From Symsagittifera roscoffensis (lineage: Eukaryota; Xenacoelomorpha; Acoela; Convolutidae): a stretch of 64,000 nt of DNA. Below are positions 33,743 through 44,795 of this stretch, in pieces. A program made the translations under genes and the position numbers. The stretch is taken from NCBI RefSeq assembly GCF_963678635.1, contig NC_087071.1, positions 1,788,537 to 1,852,536 of the forward strand, written 5' to 3'. Every line of letters starts with the position of its first letter. Position 1 is the first letter of the stretch. The notes beneath the pieces were generated by a model. It did no database searches. It was not told the origin of the DNA and saw only the letters and a list, made by a program, of their open reading frames with translations.

Positions 33743-36322
33743 TCATAATTTGTAGAGACTTTTGTCGACTATGGAGCCTCTTGTGATCCATTCACTGCAT
33801 TCTGGGTCGCCATTGGAATCAACTGAAACAAAAAATGCTGAATAAAAATGACTGCTTCAAAAAACGAACACTTGAAAATACTTCCATCTTGAAAATACGA
33901 AATGATGAGTGGTCATATTTTTTGACAGAATTAGTTGAAAGAGCCAAAAAATCAACGAAATAAAGTAGTTAACAAAACCCTTATTCTTAGAACACTTGTG
34001 TATAACATGCAGAAAAAACTTTCTTAACACCAATAAAATATTTTTTTAAAATGTGACGACAAAGTGGGATTGAAGATATGAGAAGCTTCTTCAGGGAACT
34101 ATATGTTTTACTTTCCATCATGAATTTTTACCCGAAATTTTCTTTAACTATCAAGACTCTTTCACTGTTCCAGCGATGCAAAAAAAATCAGAAGTTTATT
34201 TAATATTGGGTTCAAAATTTACTTGATGAAGGGGTTATAAATCGAAGGGTTATAAGACAATGGTTCCCAAATTACAAACCTTTTGTTCCCCCATAAACCA
34301 CTGGGAGCTGATCGGCGTCAATGTAGTTCAACAATTCATTTTCACTCTTCAGAAGGAGAATCTTGGCCTTTGTTTCGTGAGCCAGAAAGGGTTTGAAGAT
34401 ATTGTAGAGAATGTCATACACGGCAGACACATTTAGAATCAGAACTCTTCCTCCCCTCTCCGCGTAACAGGCGTCCAGAATGCGCTGGATTTCACTGGTT
34501 CGTTTTATGTGGTTCTTGCTGAAATGAATAAGTTATCATGTTCCCACTGATATAATAAACGGCGTGCTATATAAAGGATACAGAAACAGACAGTGGCGGA
34601 TTTAGGGAATGGGGGCAGGAAGGGAGGCCCCCTTCACGGATTCGACCCCCTGCCAACTCCCTTTGTACTATTTTGAAATATCCATTTTCTGACCCTCAAA
34701 CTTTTCTAAAGGCGCCTTGGGCGCCAACAAATATAAAGGCGCAATAAGTGAGAAAAAAAAAGAATAAATGAGAGAAGAATGAGTACAAGTTGTTTACGAA
34801 AAAAAGTCTCGTTGCCGATTACAAGACTCTCGTTCCCGATTACTTTTTTCACTTGCTCTCGCAAGTGAAAAAAAAAAAATGCCCCGACAAAAGCTTACAA
34901 AACCAAAAAAACTCACATTGTTTTCACTGACACCTAAAAATTTACCAATTTTCAAATACTCAAACTAAGATTTAATGTATTCAATCGATTACCTGAATGA
35001 CTCCATGACGGACAGTCCTCTCATGTCGACAATAAATGACCACCTGTCACACAGTCTACCCTCTCTTATACTCCTCAACTCCATCGAACACAACAAAGAC
35101 TCCAGATTCCACAGCACCTGTGTAAATGTGTAGAAAGACACTTTATAAGTGTAATTTAGTTTATAGTTGACTAAAAGATACAAATAATGACCCAATTTGG
35201 TGGTAAAATTTTGTGTCCTATTTGCTCAAAAAAAGTATACGCTAATAATTCTGATAAAAATCTGAGCAGCTTTTGTCCTGATCACTTTCTGCATAATTTC
35301 AACCCAATTTGAGAAAAAGGCGTATAAACTTTCCAATTTTGTGAGGTTTGTTCTGATCCTTTAAATCAACACTCTTTTTTGGTTAAATTAGATCAGCTTC
35401 CAAGACCAATTCAAAATTTAAAAAATGGAGGAACATTTCTAACCTGAGTGACAAATTCTTCGTTTGTCATTGAAGAGTCAAATCCCTTCACATCAATCAG
35501 GCCAGGAAACTCATACGCAATAGGGTATCCATCTTTGTCATGCCCACACAGCCCTACATTTTTAGATGTGTCAATATTCATACTTAGTCCGTTTAATATA
35601 ACGGATATTTTAAGTTTTGAAACAAATTTGGCGTCAAATCTCGGATGTTATGAGTTATGACTATGAATGAAAATTTAAATGCCTTCATAAAAATTTAATA
35701 CGTTAAAAATTGATGACTAAATTGGTTTAAGAAAAGAGGGAGTTTATATGTGATTTAATCACAGCTAGAGATTTCAGCACAAATAGAATTTACTGATCAA
35801 ATGTTATCTCGCTAAAACTTTCCAAAAAAGTTAGCACAATCACCAAAAATCATACAAATTGGGCCAAATGGATTTTATATCCTCGACCAAATAACGCCAA
35901 AAAAATTGAATTAGTTTACAAATTACAAATTGATCGCCTAATTAATTGAAACTTCTACCTATTGGGTAATGATTAGCAAAGGCATCCATAGGTTGATGCG
36001 CCTCAAAAAAGTCCGGTTTGTCCAAACCAAAACGGGTTCGAATTTTCAACATTTCTTCGTACATCGTTACTGCTTTGTCGACCTTCAAGTGACGGGCTTT
36101 CAGAAACCTCCTCAAATCGCAATCCGAGTGACGCTCCAAAACTTTATCGCCCAGTTTTTCACGAAGTTTAGCGATTCGTTCACGTAAAGTTGCATCCTCG
36201 ATTTTGGGATTCAAAATGAGGTCCGCTTTTCTCAAAGACTCTTCATCCATAGTGGATTTCAGTTCTCTAAGTTCATGAACGTCTTTTAAAAGCCCATCTG
36301 TCAATCGCTTGAAAGTATTCAT
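33743..36322 (-). CDS. CRAL-TRIO (SEC14-like) lipid-binding protein, paralogue 2, complete
   Basis: Five exons: 36322-35959 (ATG), 35553-35444, 35117-34993, 34518-34280 and 33822-33743 (TGA). All introns are GT-AG and the sum is 918 nt, 305 residues, the usual family length. Domains: CRAL-TRIO N-terminal helices at about residues 45-95 (HSDCDLRRFLKARHLKVDKA), then the lipid-binding fold (GYPIAYEFPGLIDVKG, VLWNLESLL, SEIQRILDACYAERGGRVLIL) ending in the typical LPVVYGGTK. It likely shuttles a hydrophobic ligand between membranes; substrate unknown. It is a same-strand paralogue of the gene at 1-3272 and differs by one extra intron (35554-35958) after NHYPIG. Intron 3 contains a MITE-like relic. 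The exon model rests on splice signals and alignment to the paralogue. Confidence 0.9.
34591..34870 (+). repeat. MITE-like relic with hairpin inside a CRAL-TRIO intron
   Basis: Begins CAGTGGCGGATTTAGG (hAT-like end), includes GGATTCGACCCCCTGCC and GGCGCCTTGGGCGCCAAC, and ends with TTTTTTCACTTGC-TCTC-GCAAGTGAAAAAA, an inverted repeat at about 34839-34868. The same modules appear in other order near 5690-5885. It lies in intron 3 of CRAL-TRIO paralogue 2. Confidence 0.45.
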
Positions 36323-37216
36323 TACTGCAATGATATGATATTTAATACAATTAGCTAAGCTATAAATTGATTAGTTAGGTGATTCAAACTCAAAGATGCA
36401 AAACCAAACGTCATCACAATATCTGAAAAAGAGACAATAGTTTTAACTTGTAGAATTGAATATATCTATGCCTTTTTAAAAAAAGCTATGAAAACCTATA
36501 CCATAATGCGCGCATAGGAAAAAACTATACTGTAACAGTGACCTCAATTAAAAAGCAAAAAAAAATTGGAAAAAAAAACACATCTAATCCAAATCGTTTC
36601 TCCTTTCATTTTCCAGATTTAACAATCTTAAATCCAAAAAAGACGACGATTGTGGTTCGCTTTTTTGAATCATTTCAAACAAAATTTTTTGGACAGAAAA
36701 CAGGCTGAAACCAGCAAAAAAACTATTATTATAATAAGGTGATGTCGCATTTCATTTTAAACCATCCAATAAAAAGAAAAACTTATATTGGGAAACTCAT
36801 GCCCTTGCATCTGCACCAAGATTGCTTAAAAACCAACCCTCTTACACTGACCACCGGAAAAGCATCTACAGCTGCTATTAAATTACCAAAGCTTCGCATC
36901 AAAAGTGTCACCAAAAGAAGTAAAACTATTTCATGTTCCGGCTTTAACTCTCCGACCTGCAGATGAGGAATTTCGCATCTGCGCCTCAGTCGCTTGAAAG
37001 TAAACTAGAGCTAGCCACCAATAAACTAGCAACAGATGCTATTAAATTGCCTATGGTTAGAAATATGCCGAAAGTGCAACCACGTGAAGCTTTTGTTGAC
37101 TTAGCTTGTGGAAAAAAAACTGTTTTACGTATCGCGTTTTGTGTAACAGGCTGTAATATCCAGATCACTATTTCTATTGACTGATTTATATACTTGAAAA
37201 ATATATTTTGAAACAA

Positions 37217-37255
37217 AAGCGAAGTGAACCGGAGCTTCAAATCACATGCGATGCC
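37217..37255 (+). repeat. Copy of dispersed GAAG...GGAGCTTC repeat
   Basis: GCGAAGTGAACCGGAGCTTC followed by AAATCACATGCGATGCCACA, a diverged relative of the copy at 6942. A fourth relative (GAACCCGAGCTTCGCACCAC) lies at about 39650. Confidence 0.4.
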
Positions 37256-37830
37256 ACAGAAAAATTTAAAAATAGCGTTGCAAGCTAGCAGACAGGAAAG
37301 GAAAGGAGAGTCACTAAGTCCAAAGAAATCTTTCGAAAAAACCACAGACAAAAAACTTCAAAATATTGACAGGAATGAGGTTCTATATGCGGAAAACACG
37401 TCCGGAAACATATTTGACGGAACTTAATTAAATTTCAAAAACAATTATCGAGCGATAAATAAAATTGTTGACATGAAAAACTTGAACTATAAATTCTATT
37501 CTGAGCGTTTTAACATTTTGTGTGATCCTCAGGAAAGCATACAAATTATGGTTCCCTCCAACGACCAAAAATTAGGTTATTAAGCCAAGAATATAAGCCG
37601 GGACCATTTAGGCTGAAACATTTTTTCGGCGGCAAAAAAGGGAAACATAAAACGTCAAGTCTGGTAGAATTACAAATTGCATCAATAAAGGAAAACAAGA
37701 AAGCAAACATAATAAAAGCTGCATACAGCAAAAAATTCGAAGATGTGGCAAGTCAGTCGACAAAACATAAGCAGACAAATAATAAGCCGACAATTATTTT
37801 GAAACGGAATATGTGGTTTGAAAAAAAACA

Positions 37831-37900
37831 AGTCCTGGTCAGCTTTAAACCCAGGACCTTTGCCGTCCCCGGCGTAGTCGTTAACTCGAGGCTAAATGTG
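37831..37900 (-). repeat. tRNA-derived repeat, family shared with 7072-7140
   Basis: Minus strand GACGGCAAAGGTCCTGGGTT followed by TAAAGCTGACC; closely matches 7072-7140. As there, a copy of the GCGAAG...GGAGCTTC repeat lies within about 700 bp upstream on the plus strand. Confidence 0.5.
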
Positions 37901-40173
37901 GCGAAAAAGCTTAGTACTTTCAATTAATTAATAGACAAGATATCAAGTCATACTGTTCAACAAAATGTTAACCCGAAAAAAGTCTATGATCCGATTTCGA
38001 TATTATAATGATAAAGACTTTATTCTTTCCGACAAGATATAATAACACTATGACAGTTACTACATCTGATCAAAATCAAATACAAAATTTGTTCAAAAAA
38101 CATCCAAATAGAAGAAAAAAATAAGCGTAACGGCACTAATCAGCAATTTTACTTCTCTAAATTTGAAAATATCAAATCCTGGCCTTTGATTAACTATCAA
38201 CTGGAGAAGAATAGGCAAGCAGCTTTCTTCTAGAATAGTCAATGAAAAACTATTCGACAGAGTGAGGCGAAAGAAGAAAGGTAGAAAAACCCAAGGTTTT
38301 CTCATGTTTTTTTTCCATCTGAAATAAAGCCAAAAAAAAACTTGAGTAGACACCAGTTGAGCAAAACAATGTTTTCCATTAAAAATTTTCAATAGAAGGC
38401 TCATAAAAACGTCGCATCCCCCCTCAAAAGACACGCATAAGAACACGAAACGAGGCAAAATAAGGCGACTAAAAATATCACACTAAATATACATAAAAAT
38501 TAAGAAGCTATAAGAAAACCAAATATTGAGTAGATGCCAGCTGAGCCCATAAAATCGTTGTAAGGACGAACTGGAGCTTTGAAAAACTTTCAGTCTCGTT
38601 GAATATGTTTTTAGTTATTTCTTTGGTACCCTCACTGGATTTGTGTTTGAGTATTTAAGCAAGTTTGTTTGCGGAAGGTGCAGTAAGACTATTTGTTCCG
38701 ACCATTAAAAATGGGGAGGAACTTTGTATTCGAGGGTTTTAGTTTTCCACGCAGAATCAGGTACCACAAACACTCATCAGACTGGGTTGAGTGATATGTG
38801 ATTTAAAGCCGTTTCAGTGGTTTCCCGTTTCCCAAAAATTATTCTAGTGTCGAGAAAGACCGGTTTGAATTTTTTTATTTTTCCTCTAATTTCAAGCAAA
38901 AAAAGCCAGCTAGCAGGCTTAATAGTGCTTATTTTAAATCAATTACAATAGCTTATTCATGCTTAATGTCGAGAAAAACAGGTCAAATTTAAGCACCGAA
39001 AACTTAGTTTTAGTCGAGTAAAATTATTTTCCTGATTTTTTTTCAGCAAAAATTTGGGTTTTTTTATTTTTATTGCACTATTCCCAAGTTGCAGTTTTTG
39101 TTCAGATCCTTTTATCACACCACGCAGAAAAAATACTTATTTGAAAAATCTTTTTTGTAGTTGTTTTGTAAGACTACGGTCGGAAAAATTTGTGCTATTT
39201 GCACAGTAGCCGGCTATTCTTCTTCTTTTATACCCTTCGTCGCTTGCAAATTTCCCAATCAAGAAAAGGGTTCGGAAAAAAGAAGGGTATAGTATTAGTT
39301 ACAATTAGCTAATAATAGCTCATTCTTTATATTAAATACAAACTATTTTCCCTTTTTAGACCCGGGTAACCCCATTGTGGTTAAAATTGAGTTGACTTTG
39401 ACCCAATTCTTGAATTCCAAATTTTTCCGAACGACGGGGAACCCTTTTGCTCTGGAGGGTCCGACCTACTAGCACGGCAAAAGGTACAACTTGGTTTCAA
39501 AGAAACTATGGGAAAGGCTATTGGTCGTACAAGTCTACTATTTCCCGGCAGTCATGCTGTGCACCTCAACGAACCGCAAGTTGAATTTAAAAATTGAGCC
39601 ATTTGAAACACGAACTTTCTCACAAGCAAACTATTTGGTACAGAGATGAACCCGAGCTTCGCACCACTTGCGAAACAAAACAAGAAAGTCGCGAAGTCGA
39701 AAACGTCAAAAAACGCGATCTGTCGATATGAACAAGGCTAATTTTGAGATAAAGACATGCCAATACAGTAGAATGTGAAATAGGCATCTAAAAAAAATTT
39801 ACCAAGCGGCAACAAAGCCAAGAATACCTTAGCAGACACCCTTTCCAGTCGAAAAAAAAATCAAAAAGACTTATAAAATGTTAACATGTCTCTCTCCCCA
39901 TTTCCGCTGAACATTGAGTTGGAATCAGACATCCACTGGACCAGAAAAATTGCGAACCGCATAGAAAACTATATATTAAGTATCGAAAGTTGGAAGTAGA
40001 TGGTATTTTTCAAAGGAACTCAATCAATCTTGATTCAAACCAGTGGCACGCTTAACGTATAACTATTTATTGCGAGAAGCTGTAAATTTTTACCGCTTTT
40101 TTATTGTTGTTGTTGTTGTTGTTGTGGATTCTCAGAAATACTTCTGATGGGACTGCTCCCAGTTCATTTCTTC

Positions 40174-43026
40174 TTAAAACGTCTTCCATACATCCCTGCA
40201 GTTTCGACAATCACAAAACAGTATCCATGTGCAAGGATTCGCCTCATTGAATTTCGCCATTTGATAGGTCCACATAAAATTCAAGAGTCTGTTTTTTAGC
40301 CCCGTGGGATTGAAGAAATCTACTGTTCCAGGTAGATGATTGGCCACCCGAGACAGCCTGAAACAAAACTCAGCGCGAGCTTTTTCTGTGCGGACTTTTT
40401 TAAGGCTTAATGTCGGGCCATCATTTTGTCTTGTATTTGAGGCAGACTTGTTGGTTAATAGTCGTATTTGTAAATCGTTTTCACTGTGAAAAAAGCTCGA
40501 TAGGTTCAATAGATTGCATAGCTGTATGAACATAGTAAGGGGCAATGTATTCGTTCGTTTTAACATCGTTAGATAATCACTCTCATAACTGTTTGTTACC
40601 CATTTTAGCGCTCTTTTCTGGAATCGTTCAAGTTTTGATAAATTTGCGCGGCATATATTAAAACACGAAGATGCAAATGTTAAAAGTGGTAAAACCGCTG
40701 ACTTGTAAACACCCAATTTTACTTTCTGTGAAACCCCTTTTGCCACATTTCTTTTAGCAAAATAGAAAATCTGATTTGCTTTTTTCATTCTCGCCATTAG
40801 ATGATTTGACCAGCTTAGGGTTTTATCAATATGTACCCCCAAATCTTTTATTGTTTCTACTGATTCAAGCATATGCCCATTGATTTGAATTGAATTTGAG
40901 TTTCCTCGAAAAATCAGCTCTTTGCATTTGTCAGGAGCCAACTCCATTTTGTTTCCGTTCACCCAATTTTCTAAAGCCGATATATCTGATTGTATTTCAA
41001 ATTTGGATAGGCCCGCCGAGAAAAGTTTTAAATCGTCTGCATAAATGAAGGGAGTAGTGAATTTTAGCACTTCTGGCAGGTCATTTATAAAAATGCAAAA
41101 CAGTAACGGCCCCAGCAGAGACCCTTGAGGAACTCCACTTGTAACTAATTTAGAAGAGGATGATACATTGTCACATTTTACCCACTGCGTTCTGTTTTCA
41201 AGATAGCTCGCTAAGACTTCCAAAAAACATCCCCCTACTCCAATATTCGCCACTTTTTTCAACAATTCAAAATGGGGCACTTTATCGAATGCCTTTGAAA
41301 AATCGGTGTAATAAACGAGCACTTCATCGTTCGGATTTTTATCCAGCGCCTCGTAAACTCGTTGTAAAAATGCTAACAGATTAGTTACAACCGACTTCTT
41401 TTTAACAAAACCATGTTGACTTGATTTCATGTATTTTTGAAAGTGATCGTAAAGTGGTTCGTACATGCATTTTTCGAGCACTTTAGAGATAATTGTTAAT
41501 AACGAGACAGGTCTGTAGTTTTTTATTTGCCTTTTGTCGTCTTTTTTGTGTATGGGCGAAATAGCAGCACTTTTCCAGAATTTAGGTACACATCGTAACC
41601 TCTTGATATTTTTGAAAATAGCATTTAAAATGGAGCTCATCGGTTTAGCTAAACTTTTCAAAAAACAAGGCGGCAGGCCATCCGGGCCTTTACTTTTTGT
41701 TACATCCAGTTTAGTCAACAATTCTCGGATTTTGTTTTGAGATATGTCAAAATTTATGAGGGAAGCATTTTCGCAAGCAATGTCTGTTACTTTAAAATTC
41801 AATTTCGGCGTAAATACAGAGTGGAAAAAATTATTTAATTTTTCGACTTTTTCAGCTGACTCCTTATATTTAATACCATTTAATTCCATTTCACGCGGTA
41901 GGCTCGACTTCTGCTTTTTCAAGTTTTTGAAATGTTTGAAAATCATGTTAGTATTTCGAGAACTTAAGATACTTTCTTGGTACTCTACTCGTTCTAGTTC
42001 CATATTTTGCATTAAACTGTTTTCAAAATTCGTTATCGTTTCCTGCAAATGGGGAGTAGGCCTTGAGTCGAATTGTTTTCGCTTTGTTTCTAGAATTTTA
42101 ATCAAATTTGAAGTCTTTGGACTCACCCAAGGTGGTAATTTTTGTCTATGCATGGTTCGTTTTGGAACAAAATTTGAAATAAGATTGTTGATATATTCGT
42201 ACATTTCGTCAGACATTCTATCGATATTTGTAAAACAAATAGGTGAAAAGGGATATTTCTGCATATAATCAATCATGCTATCATAGTCCGCCGAGCAAAA
42301 ACTATAAAAACTTTCTTTGACTGGTTTTTCGTCTTGAACATCTATTTCAATTTTCAGCGATATAGGTCTGTGATCTGTTATATCATAGCTTTTTTCAAAA
42401 TTCGTGCAAATTTCAGCGAAACCCTCCAACCCCCTCATTAGAGCGACATCTAATATATTTGAACCACAAGTTGGAAATTCAATTATTTGATTCATTTCTG
42501 CTTCGTCTACTAATTCCAAAATTTCATTTTCATATATACTCGTGCTTTGGTTAATTCTCCAATCCGTTTGAGGGAAATTTATGTCGCCACATAAAAGAAC
42601 ATGATGATTTTTAATGGAGACAATCGAATCAAAAATCTTTTTGAAATCTTCAAAATTATATCTGTATTTGCTATCTTCTGGGGGATTGTATACGCAAAAA
42701 ATCACGAAATTGAAATTGTTCACTTCTATTTGAACCGCTAATGCACATTCTGGTAGATCTAGATTTAGTTTATATGAATTAAAACAATCTCTTACTGCAA
42801 TAAGAACACCACCGTGATTCGAAGTGTTACCTGTTAATTTGCGGTCCGCTCTATAAACAGAATATTCAAGTAGCATGAGTTCAGTGTCTTCAATTTGATC
42901 ATTTAGCCAGGTTTCAGTCACTAAAAGTACAGATGCTGCACAATGAGATACAGCTGAAACAAATTTACTTCTTCTTTCAAATTTCAATAAACTCCTGGCA
43001 TTCAACAGTACACAGTTTAGGTACAT
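40174..43026 (-). CDS. LINE ORF2: AP-endonuclease and reverse transcriptase
   Basis: 950 residues. Endonuclease at residues 1-228 with N9 (LNARSL), E38 (TETW), Y113 (VYNPP), D148/N150 (GDINFPQTDW) and D218-H219 (TDHRPI): all catalytic positions present. RT at about 440-700 with IKNYRPVSLLTIISK, the first aspartate in YYTDFSKAFDKVP (D575), VTSGVPQGSLLGPLLF and the YADD box at 662-665. The C-terminus has a Cys cluster (CTWILFCDCRNCRDVW). It nicks target DNA and copies the LINE RNA there. No stop or frameshift was seen, so it may be able to retrotranspose, or could serve truncated copies in trans. Clade (CR1, L2 or Jockey) is not settled. Confidence 0.92.
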   Translation of the reverse strand: MYLNCVLLNARSLLKFERRSKFVSAVSHCAASVLLVTETWLNDQIEDTELMLLEYSVYRADRKLTGNTSNHGGVLIAVRDCFNSYKLNLDLPECALAVQIEVNNFNFVIFCVYNPPEDSKYRYNFEDFKKIFDSIVSIKNHHVLLCGDINFPQTDWRINQSTSIYENEILELVDEAEMNQIIEFPTCGSNILDVALMRGLEGFAEICTNFEKSYDITDHRPISLKIEIDVQDEKPVKESFYSFCSADYDSMIDYMQKYPFSPICFTNIDRMSDEMYEYINNLISNFVPKRTMHRQKLPPWVSPKTSNLIKILETKRKQFDSRPTPHLQETITNFENSLMQNMELERVEYQESILSSRNTNMIFKHFKNLKKQKSSLPREMELNGIKYKESAEKVEKLNNFFHSVFTPKLNFKVTDIACENASLINFDISQNKIRELLTKLDVTKSKGPDGLPPCFLKSLAKPMSSILNAIFKNIKRLRCVPKFWKSAAISPIHKKDDKRQIKNYRPVSLLTIISKVLEKCMYEPLYDHFQKYMKSSQHGFVKKKSVVTNLLAFLQRVYEALDKNPNDEVLVYYTDFSKAFDKVPHFELLKKVANIGVGGCFLEVLASYLENRTQWVKCDNVSSSSKLVTSGVPQGSLLGPLLFCIFINDLPEVLKFTTPFIYADDLKLFSAGLSKFEIQSDISALENWVNGNKMELAPDKCKELIFRGNSNSIQINGHMLESVETIKDLGVHIDKTLSWSNHLMARMKKANQIFYFAKRNVAKGVSQKVKLGVYKSAVLPLLTFASSCFNICRANLSKLERFQKRALKWVTNSYESDYLTMLKRTNTLPLTMFIQLCNLLNLSSFFHSENDLQIRLLTNKSASNTRQNDGPTLSLKKVRTEKARAEFCFRLSRVANHLPGTVDFFNPTGLKNRLLNFMWTYQMAKFNEANPCTWILFCDCRNCRDVWKTF

Positions 43027-43029
43027 TAG

Positions 43030-43263
43030 TCATTCAGTGGCTTTTTTAGCATCAATGTTTACCAAAACATCGTCTTTAAATAATTGGAAGTTACGAATTT
43101 TCAAGCTGCTGGGTGGTACGTTTGCATTTATCAATTCACGTCTTTTTTGAAGGCATAAATTTTCTTTCTTTGAATCCTCATAGCTTAGGGCAGGCAATAT
43201 AAAAAACCCCATAAAAAACCCCATATGGACTGATTTTTTTTCTAACGCTGCCTTAATGGTCAA
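43030..43263 (-). pseudogene. LINE ORF1, C-terminal fragment
   Basis: 77 residues ending four bases before the ORF2 ATG. The KRRELINANVPPSSLKIRNF segment is typical of the C-terminal domain of CR1/L2-type ORF1 RNA-binding proteins. The N-terminus is missing because the element is 5'-truncated; upstream sequence shows no continuation. ORF1p would coat the LINE RNA. Confidence 0.65.
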
Positions 43264-43458
43264 AAATGGGAGTTCATCTAAACTAAAATTTATTTTCGAG
43301 GATGTTTTGATAAAACAAATTAAAGGGTCAAACTTTTAACGATAATGTCGATTTTCAGCTCCCTCCTCCGCCCCCCCCCCCCCCTCCATAAATTAAGTGC
43401 ACGCTACTGGTTCACCCTCAATTAACATGACAGAAAGTTAACGATTTCTTAGCAACAA

Positions 43459-43965
43459 CTAATCGTCTAATTTCTCCCAGATCACTCTTTGCCACGATAC
43501 TGAAAAAGTCTCTTCTCCAATTGTTTCAAACAGTTCATGGTGCTCGTCAATCATCTTTTTCTGGTTTCCATCTAGTGTCCGGTTTATCACAATATGTTGA
43601 TATTTTGGCAAAGTTTTGGCTCTGGGGTCATCTAAGATAGATCTAACTGTAATAACTAGTGAATTTTCCAGTTGAACAACAGTGGCAGCTCCAAAGAGAG
43701 ATGGTGTAAGCTTGATTCTCGATATTGACCCATCTGTTTTAAAAACATGATTGTCGTCAAATGAAAAAGGGCCCACTTTGAAAGTACCAGTAAAGGTGAA
43801 CTCTTCCCGTTCACGATTGTAGACGAGTCTCATTCGAGGAAGCGGAGCTAACGGTACAAGCCTCAAAAGAAATTTAGACACTCCTAACTTTTCACAGTAA
43901 TCAACTGTATTTTCCAAAGACAAGCAACGGTAATTTCCCAGTAAATCAAAAGATCCATTGCACAT
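43459..43965 (-). CDS. Fatty-acid-binding-protein-like (calycin) protein, single exon
   Basis: 168 residues from ATG 43965; an alternative upstream ATG at 44022 adds 19 residues with a hydrophobic run. The start CNGSFDLLGNYRCLSLENTV and YCEKLGVSKFLLRLVPL match the FABP opening strand and helix region; RMRLVYNREREEFTF, FKVGPFSFDDNHVF and HIVINRTLDG fit the following beta strands. FABPs bind fatty acids or retinoids inside a ten-strand barrel in the cytosol. This copy is longer than the usual ~132 residues, with an extended C-terminus, and has no intron, so it could be a retrocopy. Two CRAL-TRIO lipid carriers lie on the same strand further left. The family call rests on pattern similarity only. 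Confidence 0.6.
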   Translation of the reverse strand: MCNGSFDLLGNYRCLSLENTVDYCEKLGVSKFLLRLVPLAPLPRMRLVYNREREEFTFTGTFKVGPFSFDDNHVFKTDGSISRIKLTPSLFGAATVVQLENSLVITVRSILDDPRAKTLPKYQHIVINRTLDGNQKKMIDEHHELFETIGEETFSVSWQRVIWEKLDD

Positions 43966-44512
43966 TGTGAAGAAAATATTGGTTGCAATAAAATGAAATC
44001 GAAATTTACAACAAAGGTTCATTGGAAGCTAAATAACCACAATGGAAAACACCAGTTTGCTAGCTATAACATAATAAAAAAGCGAATCACCGTCATTTTA
44101 CTACGACTTTAGGCAATCATTCATCAGCTATCTAAAACCATTATCATGCGTTCACCTTGATTAAGTTGTGCTATTTATTTTTTTCCTTTTTTTTTTAGAA
44201 AACTACTAGATCGAAAAATAAATTTTTTACGCAGTCAATTTCACTTCAGAGCCTGTCGGACAAAATAGTCGGACAAAGTCTGTCGGACAAAATAAATGAC
44301 ATCGTCTACAATGTAGAAGATGTTACAAAATGGCTAAATTTTTTAACGTCGTTCTTGTTTTTTTGGAGCAACCGAAAAGAAGTGGACGCAAACAGACCAC
44401 AAGCATGAGCTCTTTGATAAATAAAAAATTCGAGCAAATGACGTGTCACTTCCAAAACCCCATCTCCAAGTTTCAAGCCCGCCTCTGAGTGACCTCGAGC
44501 AGAGAATAAAGT

Positions 44513-44795
44513 TAATAGTAAGCTCGATGAAGGAAATGTAAAGGGAGGAATAAGGCTTGCTACTTCGGATGACAAAACAGCTCCTTTTTCAACTGAAAAG
44601 TATCAAAAAATGTTGTCTAAGCACCCGCAGCCAGCCAAATTTGCAGCTCCAAATCCAGAAAAATTGGATAGTTTTTTCGTAACCGATTTCAACCTATACA
44701 AAGCGATAATGTCCTTTCCAAACGGATCAGCAGCAGGTCCTGATAAAATAGTTCCTCAAATTTTTAAAGATCTTGTTAGTAAGTGTGACCTTTGA
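44513..44795 (+). pseudogene. Fragment of a second non-LTR reverse transcriptase
   Basis: Open frame covering GGIRLATSDDKTAPF, HPQPAKF and SFPNGSAAGPDKIVPQIFKDL, the region just upstream of the RT core in several animal LINE families. It ends before the fingers/palm motifs. The opposite strand and both flanks carry no continuation, so this is a dead fragment. Confidence 0.6.

Larger units (their letters stand above)
36323..40103. other. AT-rich intergenic region upstream of CRAL-TRIO paralogue 2
   Basis: Would contain the promoter of paralogue 2 near its right end (36323 onwards); no clear TATA or initiator could be fixed. It holds copies of the dispersed repeat (37217-37255 and 39645-39685), a tRNA-like repeat (37831-37900) and a short TATACCCTTC/GAAGGGTATA inverted pair (about 39230 and 39283). 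No credible gene was recognised. Confidence 0.5.
40104..43263 (-). mobile_element. CR1/Jockey-like LINE, 5'-truncated, with (CAA)7 tail
   Basis: Two reading frames on the minus strand (end of ORF1 and full ORF2), a 3' UTR of about 70 bp and a 3' tail of seven CAA units (40104-40124 on the plus strand as TTG). The nearly intact ORF2 suggests a young copy. Truncation lies within ORF1; the exact 5' edge and target duplication could not be fixed. Confidence 0.85.
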
